From NCBI GenBank assembly GCA_022496205.1, contig WTXD01000003.1, positions 496,001-560,000 of the forward strand: DNA of 64,000 nucleotides. The letters run 5' to 3'. Source of the stretch: Gloeopeniophorella convolvens. Lineage: Eukaryota > Basidiomycota > Agaricomycetes > Russulales. This document shows positions 12,135 to 24,300 of this stretch, piece by piece. Position numbers and translations under genes: made by a program. Positions within the stretch are counted from its first letter, which is position 1; the number at the start of each line of letters is the position of its first letter. The notes beneath the pieces are model-generated. The model made no database searches, was not told the DNA's origin, and worked only from the letters and a program-made list of their open reading frames with translations.

Positions 12135-13889
12135 ATGTCTTCCCTCCTTGACGCCCTCGCCGAGCCCCCCGCCTACGATCACTCTCATGCAGACGCGGAC
12201 GTGCTCTCTACTCCTCTTAATGACGTCGCTCCAGACACAGCCCCGGAAGAACAACCAAAGGAGGATGAGGAAATGGGCGACCTCTTTGGCGAAGACACCA
12301 ACGTAGAGTTTGCCCATCCTACGAGGTCCTTTGGCACCTCCCCACAACCGTGATACCTCTCCTCTGACAGCTTCTTTCTGCCCAATCAGCGACCACCAGG
12401 CGCCCAGCGCCCCCGAGTCTAGAGCCTCCTCTCCCGCCTCCCTGCCTCCCCCAGAAGACGGCCTTGCGTCCCCAGACCGCAAGAGAAGACAGGCGCTCGA
12501 ATACGAGGAAGAAGAAGAACCCAACCCACTCATAGAACACCGCCTCGAAGCATCGGTCTCGATCCCCAATGTCCCATTGCCAAAGAGCTCAGACGGGCAG
12601 GTGCGCTTCTCAATTACCCACCTGCTTCGACTCCTAATCATGCTCATTGGTACCACAGCACTGGGTCATTCGTATGCCCAACTTCGTCAAGGTAGACACG
12701 AAGCCGTTTCATCCAGACACCTACGTGGGCCCCGAACACGAAGAAGACTTCCAAGGCGGTACCCACGAGCGCGACATGGGGATCAAACTACGTGTTGAGA
12801 ACACCGTTCGGTGGCGTTGGGTCAAAGGCAAAGATGGTAAAGACGTCAGTCTTCCTCTTGTTCATTGTGCTCTGCTTCGCGGGCGCGTGTGCTGACGTCG
12901 CTTCGCTTGCGCAGCAACGGCAGTCAAACGCACACGTTGTCCGGTGGTCCGATGGTTCTATGAGCCTTCGCCTTGGCAAAGAGTACTTCGACATCAACCA
13001 GATCATCGATAGCTCCGGCTCTGCGCACCGGCAGGCCTTCGGCTCCTCGCAGGGTTCGCAGCCGCCACCATCACAGTCGCAGGGTTCGTCCGCCAAGGCG
13101 CACGGGCTCACCTACCTCGTTGCCCAGCACAAACGCGCCGAGATCTTGCAGGCCGAGGCGGCCATCACCGGGTTTCTCACTCTCCGGCCCACGGACATGC
13201 AGTCCGAGACGCACCGCTTGGTTGTGCGCGCGGTAGGGCAGAAGCACAGCAAGGTCGCACGCCTGCGCATGGCGCCGGACCCCGTCGTCGACCCCGAGCG
13301 CGAGAAAGAGGAACAGGTGCGCGCGGCGAAGAAGACGCGCGCGCCGCGCACGGACGACGGCGGCCCGCGCCGGCGGCGTTCGCAAGGCACGCGACGGCGG
13401 CGCTCTGGTGGGGACATGGACATCTGGAGCGACGACGACGACGAGCCCGCGTACGACGCATATGGCGCGGACGACGACGATGGGCGCAGCCCGAAGAAGC
13501 GCCGCGGCGCGCGCGAGCCAGAGGACCGGCGCGGCGGCGACTATCAGCCCGATGACTTTGTGGTCGCAGACTCGGACGAGGAGGACGCCGGGGCGCATGG
13601 TTCTGCCATGGGCGCTGGACGGAAGAAGCGCGGGCACGAGGACGATGCGGAAGAAGACGTCCTGGACAAGCTCGACGCCCAGATCTCCCAACAGGAGGCC
13701 GAGCGGAAACGGCGACGGGAGGAAGGCGGAGAAGGCGAGGAGGCGCCCGAGGGCAGTGAGCGTGGCGGCGAAGCCGCAATGGAGGTCGAAAGCGAGGAGG
13801 AAGAAGATGAGGAAGAGTTCCGCGTGCGACGGGTGGGCGGCGCGCGCAAGCGCAAGGCCGTCGCGGGGTTCGACGAAGAGGACGAATGA
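12135..13889 (+). CDS. LEO1: Paf1-complex subunit Leo1
   Basis: RNA polymerase II elongation factor, the Leo1 subunit of the Paf1 complex, acting on chromatin. Exons: 12135-12325, 12390-12600, 12659-12844, and a last exon from 12915 (or 12924) to 13889. The acidic N terminus (M-G-D-L-F-G) precedes the Leo1 core: H-W-V-I-R-M-P-N-F, F-H-P-D-T-Y, V-E-N-T-V-R-W-R-W, then R-W-S-D-G-S-M-S-L-R-L-G and the L-T-Y-L strand. The C-terminal third is a charged Glu/Asp/Arg/Lys tail, typical of Leo1. Two in-frame AG acceptors, 9 bases apart, could start the last exon. The ATG at 12135 is preferred over an in-frame upstream codon at 12111 because the family begins with the acidic D-A-L-A segment. LEO1 ends 145 bases from the ataxin-10 stop, tail to tail. 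Confidence 0.93.
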
Positions 13890-14033
13890 TTCGGTGGCGC
13901 GGCGCGCCGCAGCACTGTCTACATCCTGTCATTTACTCAAAATCACATTGCAATGCGTCGCGAGCTAATCTTGGATTCGCCTGCGCCTCCAACTCCCCCC
14001 CTCCCTCCCGGTTTGGCGCAGCGGCACCCCCTT

Positions 14034-16274
14034 CTACCGCCGCACGGCACCAGACGTGCCACGCAGCACCCCATCAGCATCCCACGTGCCCATCGGCTTG
14101 ATCGCATCAACGACAGCCTGGTTCTCGGGGTTGCCTTGAAGCAAATTGCGCAGCGCAAAGAGGGCATGTTCGCGCAGGTCTGGAAGGTAATTCACGATCA
14201 ATACACCGAGCAGAATGGGGTACGTGCGAACGCGATGAATCGCCGGGCGCGGGAAGCTGCACCGTGCCACAGCAGACAAGCGCACGCGTCAGAAAAAGGA
14301 AACATGGCTTACACGGGTTCCGCTCGTCAATGACGCACAAATTAAGCACGATCGGGATGCCTTCGCACAGGCGGACGCGGTCCTGAACCGCCCTGTTGTC
14401 GTGGCACAGGATCCCGAGCAGTCTCACGAGGTCCCGCTTCAGATAGGCAAAGCCCGTTAGGTCCGCGGACTGGCCAAGGGCACCTCCGTGGCCGCTCGGG
14501 GCACGCATATTGGACGGTTTGGCCCTGCCGAACCCGATGCGCGGCAGGAAGAGATCCAGCTTTCGTAGAGTTTCTAAAACGAGCTCTGAGCGGAAAGTTG
14601 CGGGGTGGAGACGCGAAAGTTGCCTTACCCAGCAGACACTCGACGAATCCTGTTCCGGTGGAGCTCCGGGCGCCGGCGATTGCGGTACGGCAAGGCAGAG
14701 TCAGGCTGACTAGGTTCGGGGCCGCCCGTGCCCCACCCTCGCTTTCGCCCTCTGAGAGCGCAATAGAGGACAGACAGTTTGATAAGAGCACTAGTGCGGC
14801 ACAAATGCCGGGGAGCTGCATATCGAATGCACCATCGGCCTTCTGCGGCGCAATCCCGCCATCTCCCTGTTCATCGGACGCCCGGCTCACGTCAGGGCCC
14901 GTCGCGCCGATAGCCTGCTGGATGGCGTGCTGCGCGTGTTCCGCCTGGAAGAGGAGCACGGACGTAAGGAATGTCACCAAACCGTGAAGACGGTCATCCA
15001 TGAGGCCGGAGGGGACCGATTGCAAATACGAGTCTAGGAGCTTCAGGAGCGTCGTCTGGGACGGGGATACGACCTCTTCTTGCCTAATCCGACGCATCAG
15101 ACTTGGGAGACACGTGCCGCGAACATAATAGTGCGTACAAGGACGTTCGATCGTACAGTTCTGCAAAGAGGCCAAGCTCGATGAGCTCGGAAAAGAACGC
15201 ATACCTGGAAGGCACGTTAGCGCGCGCAACCATCTATGATCGTGGCCACATGGCACGGACCCCAGATCGAACACTTTGCCGTCATCTCCGGACTCTGGAA
15301 GATCCAAAAGACTCTCGAGCCTATCCAGGATGGAAACGCATATACGAACACCCATAGTCGCAGATATTAGCACTCGTCTGTCGGGTGGGACCGAAAGTCA
15401 GAGATCCAATCCGCTAAGGACGGAGCGAATTTGGTATGCGCACCCTCGTTCGCTGCTGCTGTGTACGCAATTCATTAAGAGAACAAGGACAGACATGGTA
15501 GTACGCGGATCTGGCAATCCCAGTAGACGGCTGTCCTGGTAGAGAGAAGTCAGGGTGAACCAATCGCCATGCAGCGTGAGAGAGCCATTACATGAGTATT
15601 GACCGCTCTTCAGGCAACTGAATGTGCAGAGGCCAAAATCGTTCCAGAATTGTTTCATTTCCCGTGACCAGATTAGATAGTGTTTGCGTTAACATCCTTG
15701 TGATGGCGAAGGCTATGACGGGTCTTAATTGGGATTTTCTTAGCAAAAGAGATACTCACTGCTCTCGTCGCTCTCTTTCGTCCATGAAGTATGGATGTAT
15801 GCTAGTTGGCGTATTTGGGCTCTAGGAGACTAGGAGTAGAGCCAGTTGGTAAACCTACTGCTTCTGAAAGAGAACCCATGGAACAGCTTACTCACAATGC
15901 ATGGGTTTGGTTAGATGGGACATCTGCGACGAGGTTGCGCGTGAATTTTGCGAGACTGACAGTCAGGTGGGCCATTTGCGATTCCACTGTTTCCATATAG
16001 GTACCCTCTAATTGAGTAAGCGTTAAGTTCTTCCACAGCTCATAAAGCGGCGTCCAGATAGAGGGGGGCTGGGAGCCTAGTTGTTCACTAAAAGCATTTA
16101 TTAGGCAAGCGGAGCGAAAGATCGAGAGCAGGACGACCGAAAGCGTTTGTTGGCGGCGAGTTCTCTGGAAGCACTGTCTAGGGCATCTTGAACAGGGAGG
16201 TAAAACCCCAGATCATGAGGATCGAAGGAGGCAAACGTGTGAAGTAGCTGCGAGTGTTCGGATTGAGCTGCCAT
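14034..16274 (-). CDS. ataxin-10 homologue
   Basis: Multi-exon gene, start ATG at 16274 and stop TAG at 14036-14034. The C-terminal exons carry the ataxin-10 signature: D-N-R-A-V-Q-D, I-P-I-V-L-N-L-C-V-I-D, N-P-Y-L-R-E-H-A-L-F-A-L-R-N-L-L, then G-N-P-E-N-Q. The N-P-Y codon run is restored by splicing a GTAAGC donor (near 14324) to the acceptor just before the L-R-E-H exon. Upstream exons hold helical armadillo-like segments such as W-T-P-L-Y-E-L-W-K-N-L and L-V-L-L-M-N-C-V. In yeast the homologue is Ctr86; the animal protein affects cytokinesis and neurite growth, and the biochemical role in fungi is unclear. Exon 1 starts M-A-A-Q; a second in-frame ATG at 16310 would add 12 residues. It shares a 293-base promoter with VMA12. 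Confidence 0.85.
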
Positions 16275-16567
16275 TTGTTCCCGCCAAACGAGATGTGGCC
16301 GCGCTACCACGGAAGTATCCTTGGGAAGCGGTCGCGTGAGACGACAGGCGTACCGCCCGGACGATTATAATAGGATAAAGAAGGTGTTTGCGGTGCAATC
16401 GTCGTGAAGAAGCGTGAGTGAGCACCAGAAGCGAAGCGAAAGAATGGCTCGCTGCAAAGCGCGAACCTCGTTCCGGACCGCTGTCCGGCCCGGAGCCAAG
16501 CCGGCTGTCAGCAGCGTCAGCGGCTGTCGGCGGTGCCAACTCGACCTGTTCCTCTGGGTTGCATGCT

Positions 16568-17406
16568 ATGGGTGGCTCTGCTGACCCCAACAGCCTACGC
16601 GTGTCCTTGGAACCCCATCTTGCCACCGCCCTCAGGCCCCTCGTACGTCTTATCCCCAAGCCTCTTTCTGCGCAGCTGCACCCTCTCTTGGAAGATGCAC
16701 CAGACGCGTCTACGCCGACACCGACGATCTCATACGACCTTCTCTCGTCCGTATCCAAGTGGGCCCGGTCCGAAGAAGGCGTCGCCACGTTGTCCTCACA
16801 GAATCTTCCACTCAATCCCCAGTCATATAGCATGGTCGCTTTGCTCGCCGGAACTCGTACCTCACCCGACAAGAAATTTCCTCAGGGTCCACAAGCATCT
16901 GCGCGCTCCGGGGACGCCGCAAAGGAGATCAGCGACAGGCGTGCAATTGTCGCAGTTTTGAACGCCTTCTTGAGTGTAATATGCGCCGGTATCGCGGCCT
17001 GGTGGATCTCCAAACACACAGGTTGGCGCGATGAATGGGTGAGTGCCTTTCGCCTTTTGATCAGCACAACGATCGTGTTGAACCGATGTCTTTCAAATGT
17101 CAGAGAGTTCTCCTGGCATTACTCGTCTCTTCGGTCGTTGCAATCTCCGAGATTGGGCTGTACATTATCTGGGACTCTCATTATCGAAAAAGGTCCCCTG
17201 GTACACTCAAGTTGCGTCAGCGGCCAATCGCGAAGGATAACGCTCCAGACACTCGGGCCTCCCATGACATCCTCAGTGGTATCCCCGTAGATTCGACTCG
17301 TTTGGATGCCTCGTCCCAGGCGAGCTCCGCCGTTGGCCTCCAGGGTGGCCCAGGGGTAGAACTCCGCCAGCGCGCCGGAGCCAAGGCAAAACCGCGTTCA
17401 CTTTGA
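16568..17406 (+). CDS. VMA12: V-ATPase assembly factor Vma12
   Basis: ER-resident assembly factor for the vacuolar proton ATPase (Vma12/Pkr-type, PF11712-like). Two exons: 16568-17038 and 17104-17406 (intron GTGAGT...TCAG, phase 0). The signature is L-R-V-S-L-E-P-H-L near the start, M-V-A-L-L-A-G-T-R-T, then D-R-R-A-I-V-A-V-L-N-A-F-L-S-V-I-C-A-G leading into the first membrane segment. A second membrane segment (V-L-L-A-L-L-V-S-S-V-V) begins after the intron. A soluble tail of about 80 residues ends P-R-S-L. The ATG at 16568 is chosen because it places the conserved L-E-P-H-L near the N terminus; the frame is open upstream to a GTG at 16418 but holds no earlier ATG. Confidence 0.88.
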
Positions 17407-17666
17407 CAGCTTCTGGAACGTTTTCTCTGCCGTTCTGCCCATGAATATGGATGCAGCCCGGGCCATTGCTTCTGCGATCAGTCTGGGTAACGATGACGAC
17501 GCCGGAAGTGCGGACCATCCTAGGAAGTCTGCGCACTGCGCACTGATCAAGAGACGAACCCCTGTGCCTCCGACAACCTTGGCTTGCCGGGCGTGCATGG
17601 AATCTCCTTCATGCGGCGTCCATTTCACTCGTCACTCGTGGCGTAATTACGAAATTGTATACAACG

Positions 17667-18720
17667 TCACTGGTATATTCCGAGGGCTCTCATCAATAGG
17701 AAATTATACCAGCCAGTTAGACCCCAAACTTCTAACCTCTCTCCTCGTCCACTCCCATCGACTCGGCTCGGTTCAACCCGAGGCTCGCCCTGAATGAGGT
17801 CCGATACCTCGACGGCCCAATATGGCTGACCTCCCCTGAACTGGTGCGCCCGCAGCCGTGAGGGAGCCACTGCTGCGGCCAGAGGCAGGTGAAACGTAGC
17901 TGCTACCTCCATTTGCGATAGAACCAAAGAGTTCATCGAAATCGAGGGGAGCGGGGCTTCTGAATCGTCATCGACTTCGCTTATTTGTGACCGTGGCGCC
18001 GCGTGTACGAAACCCTACAGTTGTGCGATTGTGACAAGGCAGCATGCGAATGATGGGCGAGATGTGTATCTGTAACAATCGATTGGTTTGATTGAGGAAC
18101 GGACGTACGACGAATGGCCACACGCGCAGGCCGCCGAGTGACAGCAGAGCCGGCCCCACCTGTCCCAGGATTTCCACCTGGTCAGGGAGGATGCCAACCT
18201 CTTCCCGTGTTTCACGAAGGGCAGCCGCCAGGAACGTCTCATCTGTCTGGGCGAACCTCCCCGAATTAGCACCACGGAGGTCTACGGCTTAATGCCGCGG
18301 CGTCTCGCATGTACGCTTGTTGGACATGCCGAAGAATGTACTCACAGAATCGACCCTGCCCCCTGGAAAACTGAAAGCGCCAGGAAAGCGCACAGGCGTG
18401 AGCCTGTGAGCCGTTTCTGCCGGGTGATACTTGGTGTAAGGGTGGCCGCACCTTATTTCGCCCGAATGTGTCCTCAGCTTTCCTCGAAGTTCGAGTAATA
18501 TGCCAGGCTTGTTGTTGACATTGCAAAGTGGTATAAGGACCGCAGCATGCTTCTCCGCGGGGTCCGCAGCCACGGAAGGATATTCCTGGGCGTTCTTGAT
18601 CAACGCGCTGCGTATCCTGCCGAGCGACTTTCGCGTCAGAGGTGCAGCTAGAGCAGCAGCGAAGTTAGGATGGGGAAGGATGTTGGACGCTGATGTCGTC
18701 GTCGTGAGTGTCCGGAACAT
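17667..18720 (-). CDS. PCD1: NUDIX hydrolase, coenzyme A diphosphatase (Pcd1-like)
   Basis: Predicted peroxisomal or mitochondrial enzyme that cleaves CoA or oxidised CoA to 4'-phosphopantetheine and 3',5'-ADP. Start ATG at 18720, stop TGA at 17669-17667. In order: A-V-L-I-P-L-C, L-R-T-H-S-G-E-I then S-F-P-G-G-R-V-D across an intron of about 93 bases, then the NUDIX helix A-L-R-E-T-R-E-E-V-G-I. After further introns the C-terminal exon carries L-S-Q-M-E-V-A-A-T-F-H-L-P-L, H-Q-F-R-G, P-Y-W-A-V-E-V and L-E-V-W-G-L-T-G-W, which are characteristic of the Pcd1/NUDT7-8 subgroup. There is no SKL-type C terminus (it ends G-I-Y-Q), so peroxisomal import by PTS1 is not supported. It lies tail to tail with VMA12. 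Confidence 0.9.
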
Positions 18721-18858
18721 CCCTGAGCAGTCTTGCACGATCGGACTTGTGCGAACATGAGGACACGGTGACGAAAGAACGAGCGCGGCGTCCCCCTCGC
18801 GTCCTTACTCATCGCACCGTATGATACCGGCGAATAAATCAGAGGTTACCTCTCAACT

Positions 18859-20955
18859 ATGAGAGCGTATCATATCCGCATAACCGTGCAAGCGTCACCA
18901 CCCTCAAAGTCTCAGAAGAACGACACTTTCGTGCCCATATCTCTCTGGCAGCCGCTCCCAGCCCACCCACATAGATCCACTGCGCGTAGAAACGCGACCT
19001 TCAATCCTCGCGGAAAGGACTATCGATCTGGACCTCTGGCATTGGACTGGGTTGATCTTGACAGTATGGATTCGGCACCTGCTAACAAAGGACGTGCGGA
19101 AGCGAAAGGTGTGTTGCATTCTTGTGCTCGGCATCTCTGGAGAGCAATACCAAGGCGGTGGATAGGACCCGCAGTCGCCACTTTCGTCCCGCAGACGCAC
19201 ACCAAGTCGGGGACGACCAATTTGCCCGATGGCGTTGTTCATGTCTTTCGCGACGTCCAGCAGCGGCAGCTCTCCGAAACGAGCGACGGCGCGTCCACAT
19301 CGGATGCTGGCCGTGTGTTATTGGAGAATGCCGACACAGACGGGTATATGGTCGGGGTGTTGGCAGTCCCCTCATGGATGACGCCGTCAGACTTCCTTGC
19401 CTTTGTTGCTCCGGCACAAGAGGGCATAGCCCACCTGAGGATGATCCGGTGCGTATGTCCTGGCACAGGGGACGTCCTTCAGGCTTTATTGACATGCTCT
19501 TCACAGTGATACGGCCCCTAACCGCTCTATCGCGCTTCTCAAGTTTCGCAAAGCCGAGGACGCATTCGAGTTTGCCGAAGCCTACAATGGAAAGGCGTTC
19601 AATTCGATGAACGTAAGTTCTTCTCTTCTTCCGGAATAAGTGCCGTTATCATTGCTCATCACTCTGTCAGCCAGAGACATGCCATGTCGTACACATATCG
19701 TCTGTGAGCATTGATGCAGACGACGCAGTCTCTACGGCCATAGCCCGCTTTGGGTCCTCACGGGCCCCGGTTTTCGAATTGCCAACGTGTCCTGTTTGCC
19801 TCGAGCGCATGGACGCTGCGGTGACGGGCCTTGTAACGGTGCCATGCTCACATACATTCCACTGTGAATGCCTCAGCAAGTGGGGAGACAGTCGGTGATT
19901 ACGCCACCTACGACCCTCTAACGCGCGTCGATCACTAAGTCAAAGATTACAGATGTCCTGTGTGCCGTTACTCGCAGACCCTACGTACATCGCATCCGTC
20001 TTCTTCCAACACCGCCCGCTCTGCGCATATACCCTTTGCCGACCCATCCGCGCCAGCCCTTTCTTCTTGCGCAGATTGCAACTCCACCACCAGTCTTTGG
20101 ATCTGCCTAATTTGCGGGAATATCGGCTGTGGGAGATACGGCCGTGCCCATGCACGCGCGCACTACGAACGCACGACTCACCTATACGCATTGGAGCTTG
20201 AGACGCAGCGTGTGTGGGATTACGCGGGCGACGGCTATGTGCATAGGCTTATCCAGAACAAGGCCGATGGGAAACTCGTCGAACTGCCTTCCGCATCGAT
20301 GCGGAGCGGCGACGAGGGTGGCGGGGGTGGCCCTAGCGCGTCAGACTCCCTCACCGCAGAGAAGATCGAGGCCATTGGAATCGAGTACTCGTACCTCCTC
20401 ACGTCGCAGCTCGACTCGCAGCGCGAGTTCTACGAGGAACAGACGACAGCGCTGCAGACGCAGGTCATCGAACTCAAGAGTGTGGCCGCGCATCTGAGGC
20501 AGGAGGCGGAGACCCTGCGCGCTGCGGCAGCGGCCGAGGAAGACCGCCGCCTCCACGACGAGGAGGAACGCCTCGGGGAGGTGCTTCGCGACAAGCAGCG
20601 TGCGGAGAAAAAATCCGAGCGCCTCGCGGAGGTTGCGCGCACGTTCGAAAAGGAGCTTAGGGAGGAGCGCGCGGTCAGCGGTGGGCTGCTCAAGAACCTT
20701 GAGGCATGCCAGAAGCGGGTGGAGGAAGGGGAGGCGGAGCGTGCCGCACTGTCCGAGCGCGTGCGGGAGCTAGAGGACCAAGTGCGGGACGTGATGTTTT
20801 TCCTGGAAGCCCGGACGAAGATTGAAGCGGGCGAGGGAAGTATGGCGGAGGTCGCGGGTGGGGACATTTCGGTGGCCGCGTCCGAGCCATCGACACCGAC
20901 GCCCGCCGCACGGACATCAGGGAAGAAGAAAAAGTCGGGCAAGCGCCAGGCTTGA
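18859..20955 (+). CDS. ETP1: BRCA1-associated protein 2 homologue (RING + UBP zinc finger, Etp1-like)
   Basis: Cytoplasmic RING-type ubiquitin ligase; yeast Etp1 acts in ethanol stress, animal BRAP/IMP in Ras-MAPK signalling. Exons: 18859-19448, 19507-19612, 19671-19894 and 19953-20955. Order: a BRAP2/RRM-like domain (M-V-G-V-L-A-V-P-S-W-M-T), a RING finger split by the last intron (C-P-V-C-L-E-R-M-D, C-S-H-T-F-H-C-E-C, then C-P-V-C-R-Y), a UBP-type zinc finger (C-A-D-C, L-W-I-C-L-I-C-G, C-G-R-Y, H-A-R-A-H), and a coiled coil of about 180 residues rich in Glu/Arg. It ends with a basic K-K-K-K-S-G-K-R tail. The length of about 640 residues is usual. This is a confident orthologue group call; substrates are not inferable. 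Confidence 0.93.
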
Positions 20956-21361
20956 TGTTGCTCCCTCCCGTCATACAATAGCATCTGGGGCACGTTCGTA
21001 GCCCAATTCGAGCCGTGCGTACGGAACCTGGTCACCCCTCATTGTTCCATTCGTAGCGTATTATATTGATTGTATAGCGATACATGATTCTCCCGCCCCA
21101 GCTGAGCGCCGGTCGGATGCTGCAACGTTGGCACGTTCCATCAGATGGGTACGCCTCGTGGCGAACACACAAGCACCGTCAGGCCAATCCTCGCCAAACC
21201 CCATCCCATCCTTTCCGTTGCAGCGTCCGGTGTGTGAATTCCCGCATGCAAGCCCCAATCCTGGCCCCGTGGGATGGGGGAGGGGGAGGGTGACGGCGTC
21301 GCTACGGTCTGCTATCGTATAAGGGCAAATTCATCGGCTCAAAGCGCCCAGGCGTCCATCT
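20956..21361. other. intergenic between two 3' ends
   Basis: About 400 bases of shared 3' region between convergent genes, with a short G-rich run near 21274-21293. No gene or RNA recognised. Confidence 0.5.
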
Positions 21362-24300
21362 TCAGAGTCCCTCAAAAAAGCTCAAATCCTGTGCCGTCAG
21401 TCCCCCGGCACCTTTTATGGGTACAGCGGGTGGGGAGGCCGACGGGGCTTTCATGGAGGGCACGCTGGCACCACTACCAATGCTGTCAACACCATTGCTA
21501 TTGTCCATGAGCAAGGCGAGGGGTGTAGATTCTGGTGAGTACTGTGGCGTAGATGCTTTGGGCGGAGCGACAAAACCGAAACCTCCCGGTGGCGGTAACA
21601 GTGGGACCGGCGTCGACGCTTTCGGAGGCAGCTTGCTCATGATTGCAGTCGTGGCAGGAGGCGGAGAAAACGCCCTGCGACCCGGAAATCCCGAGACGGG
21701 CGGAGTAATCATCGGGGATGATGCTCTTGAAGGAGGACGGGCCCCGGTAGTACTCGAAGTGGAAGGAGAGGCAGCTGGAAGAGAGAATGATGCAGATGCG
21801 GGCTTTCCGAGCGAAGGAGGCAGTGAAGCCCTGATAGCAGCGGGAACCGGCGGGAGAGCAAACGTGTCTTCCGTGGGCGTGTTGCCGAAGAAGTCGGCAT
21901 TCAAAATGCCTTTGTCGCCGGTCTTTCCTGGCGGCGGGGGAGGTGGTGGCAGGGCATCAGGAAGGGGTGAAGGGGGCGCAGGCCAGTGACCTGGTCGTGA
22001 TGCAGCTAATTCGAGGAGGCTCTGGGTGCGTTGATGGCCTTGCATGGACGGTCTCTGTGGCAGGGTCTGGCCTTTTCTCGGCGGCGGAGGTTGCTGGAAG
22101 TTGAAAGAAAGCTCGGTAGGGGTGTTGCCGAGAATATTAACGCCAACGCTTGAGGACTGTGCAGGCGCTGGCGGTGGGGAAAGGGCCTCTGGGAGTGGCG
22201 AAGGAGGCGCTGGCCATCGACCAGGACGGGCAGCAGCACGTTCAACTAGTCCTAGAGTATGTAGGTGTTCATCAACGTGAGACCCTCTACGCCGCGCTGC
22301 GATACTGGGAAGCTGCTCGGACGATGCCGCTGGGGAGACAGTGTTGAAATTTTTCATCGGTTGAGTAGCGCTGGGCTTATCTGTAGGTTTCGGCGGCCCT
22401 TGAGAGTTGGGTAAGGGTTAGATACACGAAAGATTTTCGGTAAGCACAGTTTGACTAACCGTGCGGATGTGACAGAGCGACGTGCCCAACTGCAGGTGCC
22501 GAGATGCTCGAGGTAAGAAAGGAACTCGGCGGGGGTGGACCTGCCGGAGAGGAGTGGAAATCCGAGAAATCGTCGTCGTTGTGGGTGCCGTTCATAGATT
22601 GGGCGATGTCCTGGGAGAGTGGCAGGATTTCCTGCTGATCACTGGGGGGAAATGAAGGTAAAGGCACGTTCGCATGTTGCGCGGATGTTGAGGGTAGTAT
22701 AGATACGTTAAGTGACAGGGCAGGGTGGAAAGGTACTGGAGATTGTCCCTTTGTCTGGTGGATTCGCGAACGGTCTCCGTTGTCTTGAAAAATGGAAAGG
22801 AGCGAAGAGCCTTTGTCCGGCCCAAGAGACGGTTCGAAAGGGAGGAGACCAGAAGGGGGACGAGGTGACAATGCAGGAATTGGGGTGTCATCCACTATTG
22901 TCTCGAGATCCGAGAAAATGTCCGAGTCCAGGGCGTCGGAAATGAGCGAAGATTCATTGCGACTGCTACCTCGAGATGGCGCTACTAAGCTACTGGGGCT
23001 CAATGCGGCGCTACTCGGTGGCGGTGGTAGGGGGAGTAGCAATTTTTCGCGGGAAGGCCCGCTCGTCGTCTCCATCCCTATCAGCTGTCCGCCAAGTGGT
23101 TCCACCGAATCAACAGACGTAGTTGTGACATCAGAGAGAAATTCAAGATCATCAGTAGAAAGTGCCAGAGAATTTCGTGAGGACGACGTGCGAGACCGGG
23201 AAAACCGATTCAGGAAGCGAGATACAGCTGACGGCGCTGATGATGCGGGCGCGTCTTCATCCTGGATAAAGGTATGAGGGGACGAGGGTTCCGGGGTGGA
23301 GGTGGACACCGGAGTAGTTTGACTCTGTGCAGGGGCCGGGGAAGCAGTGGGCTCAGATGGAGTCTGCGATGCGGACTTTGTCCCAGATAAGGCTTCTGTA
23401 CTCGAACGCGGGCTCGGCTTACTGGCTTCGATAGAAGTTGTACGCTCCTGCGCGTGGGCAGCTGATGAGGGGTTACTTGCTGCAGCGCTAAGGGGCTGGC
23501 CGGGAGCGGCGGAGCCCCGCCGACCCCACAAGCTCGCCAGTAATCCTGCTGGCTTCTTGACCTTCTCCTCTGGCTTTTCGTCCTTGTTGAACTCTTTGTC
23601 AAGGATTCGCCAGCCGGAGGGAACATCATCTGTGAATACTTCGACGCGAGACTTCACTGACGTCTCCCACGCAGTAGATCCTTTAGCCGCGAGGAACGTG
23701 GCCATTGGACTCGTGCGAGCTAATGAGGAATTACGGGAAAGTTTGACAGCGTTCGCCATTGACTTGGCTGAAAATGTTTTGCCGAAAGTTGGGGGCTGAG
23801 GAAGCGTAAGGCTTGGGATGTAACGAATCAGGTGGTAGTCCCTGTGCATGCATGTCAAACCCTCGGAGTCGAGACAAGGCCTTAGACACTTACAGGCCGT
23901 CAACGTCCATACCAGATTGCCATCGTCTCTGCCAATCCGTTTCATGTTCGTTTTCGGGGGGCTCCGCCCAAGCGTCTTTGGAAAGTTCATCCACCTGGAG
24001 GAGAATGTATGACAACAACTCTGGAGGCTGGAAGAGATTAGCGGGCACGGATGTTTCACAACAAAAAACTGGGGCCCACCACTCTGCGATCCATCTCTAG
24101 TTGTCTTCGCTTCGCTGCCTCCCACTCGTCGTCAACTTGTTGCCCGTCTCCATCCTCCGCTTCCTCTGGCGCATTACCCCACGCAGAACCCCAGGAATTG
24201 CTCTCCACGTTCCCTCCGTATATTCCATCTGCGGCGTTCCAGGGTGTGGGATCTTCAGATTCAGCGCCGGTCGTGAAGGTGCCAAATGCATCGGGACTCG

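Noticed and set aside
16418..16567. N-terminal extension of the VMA12 frame beginning with GTG
   Set aside because: No ATG is present in this part; the first ATG at 16568 places the conserved family segment near the N terminus.
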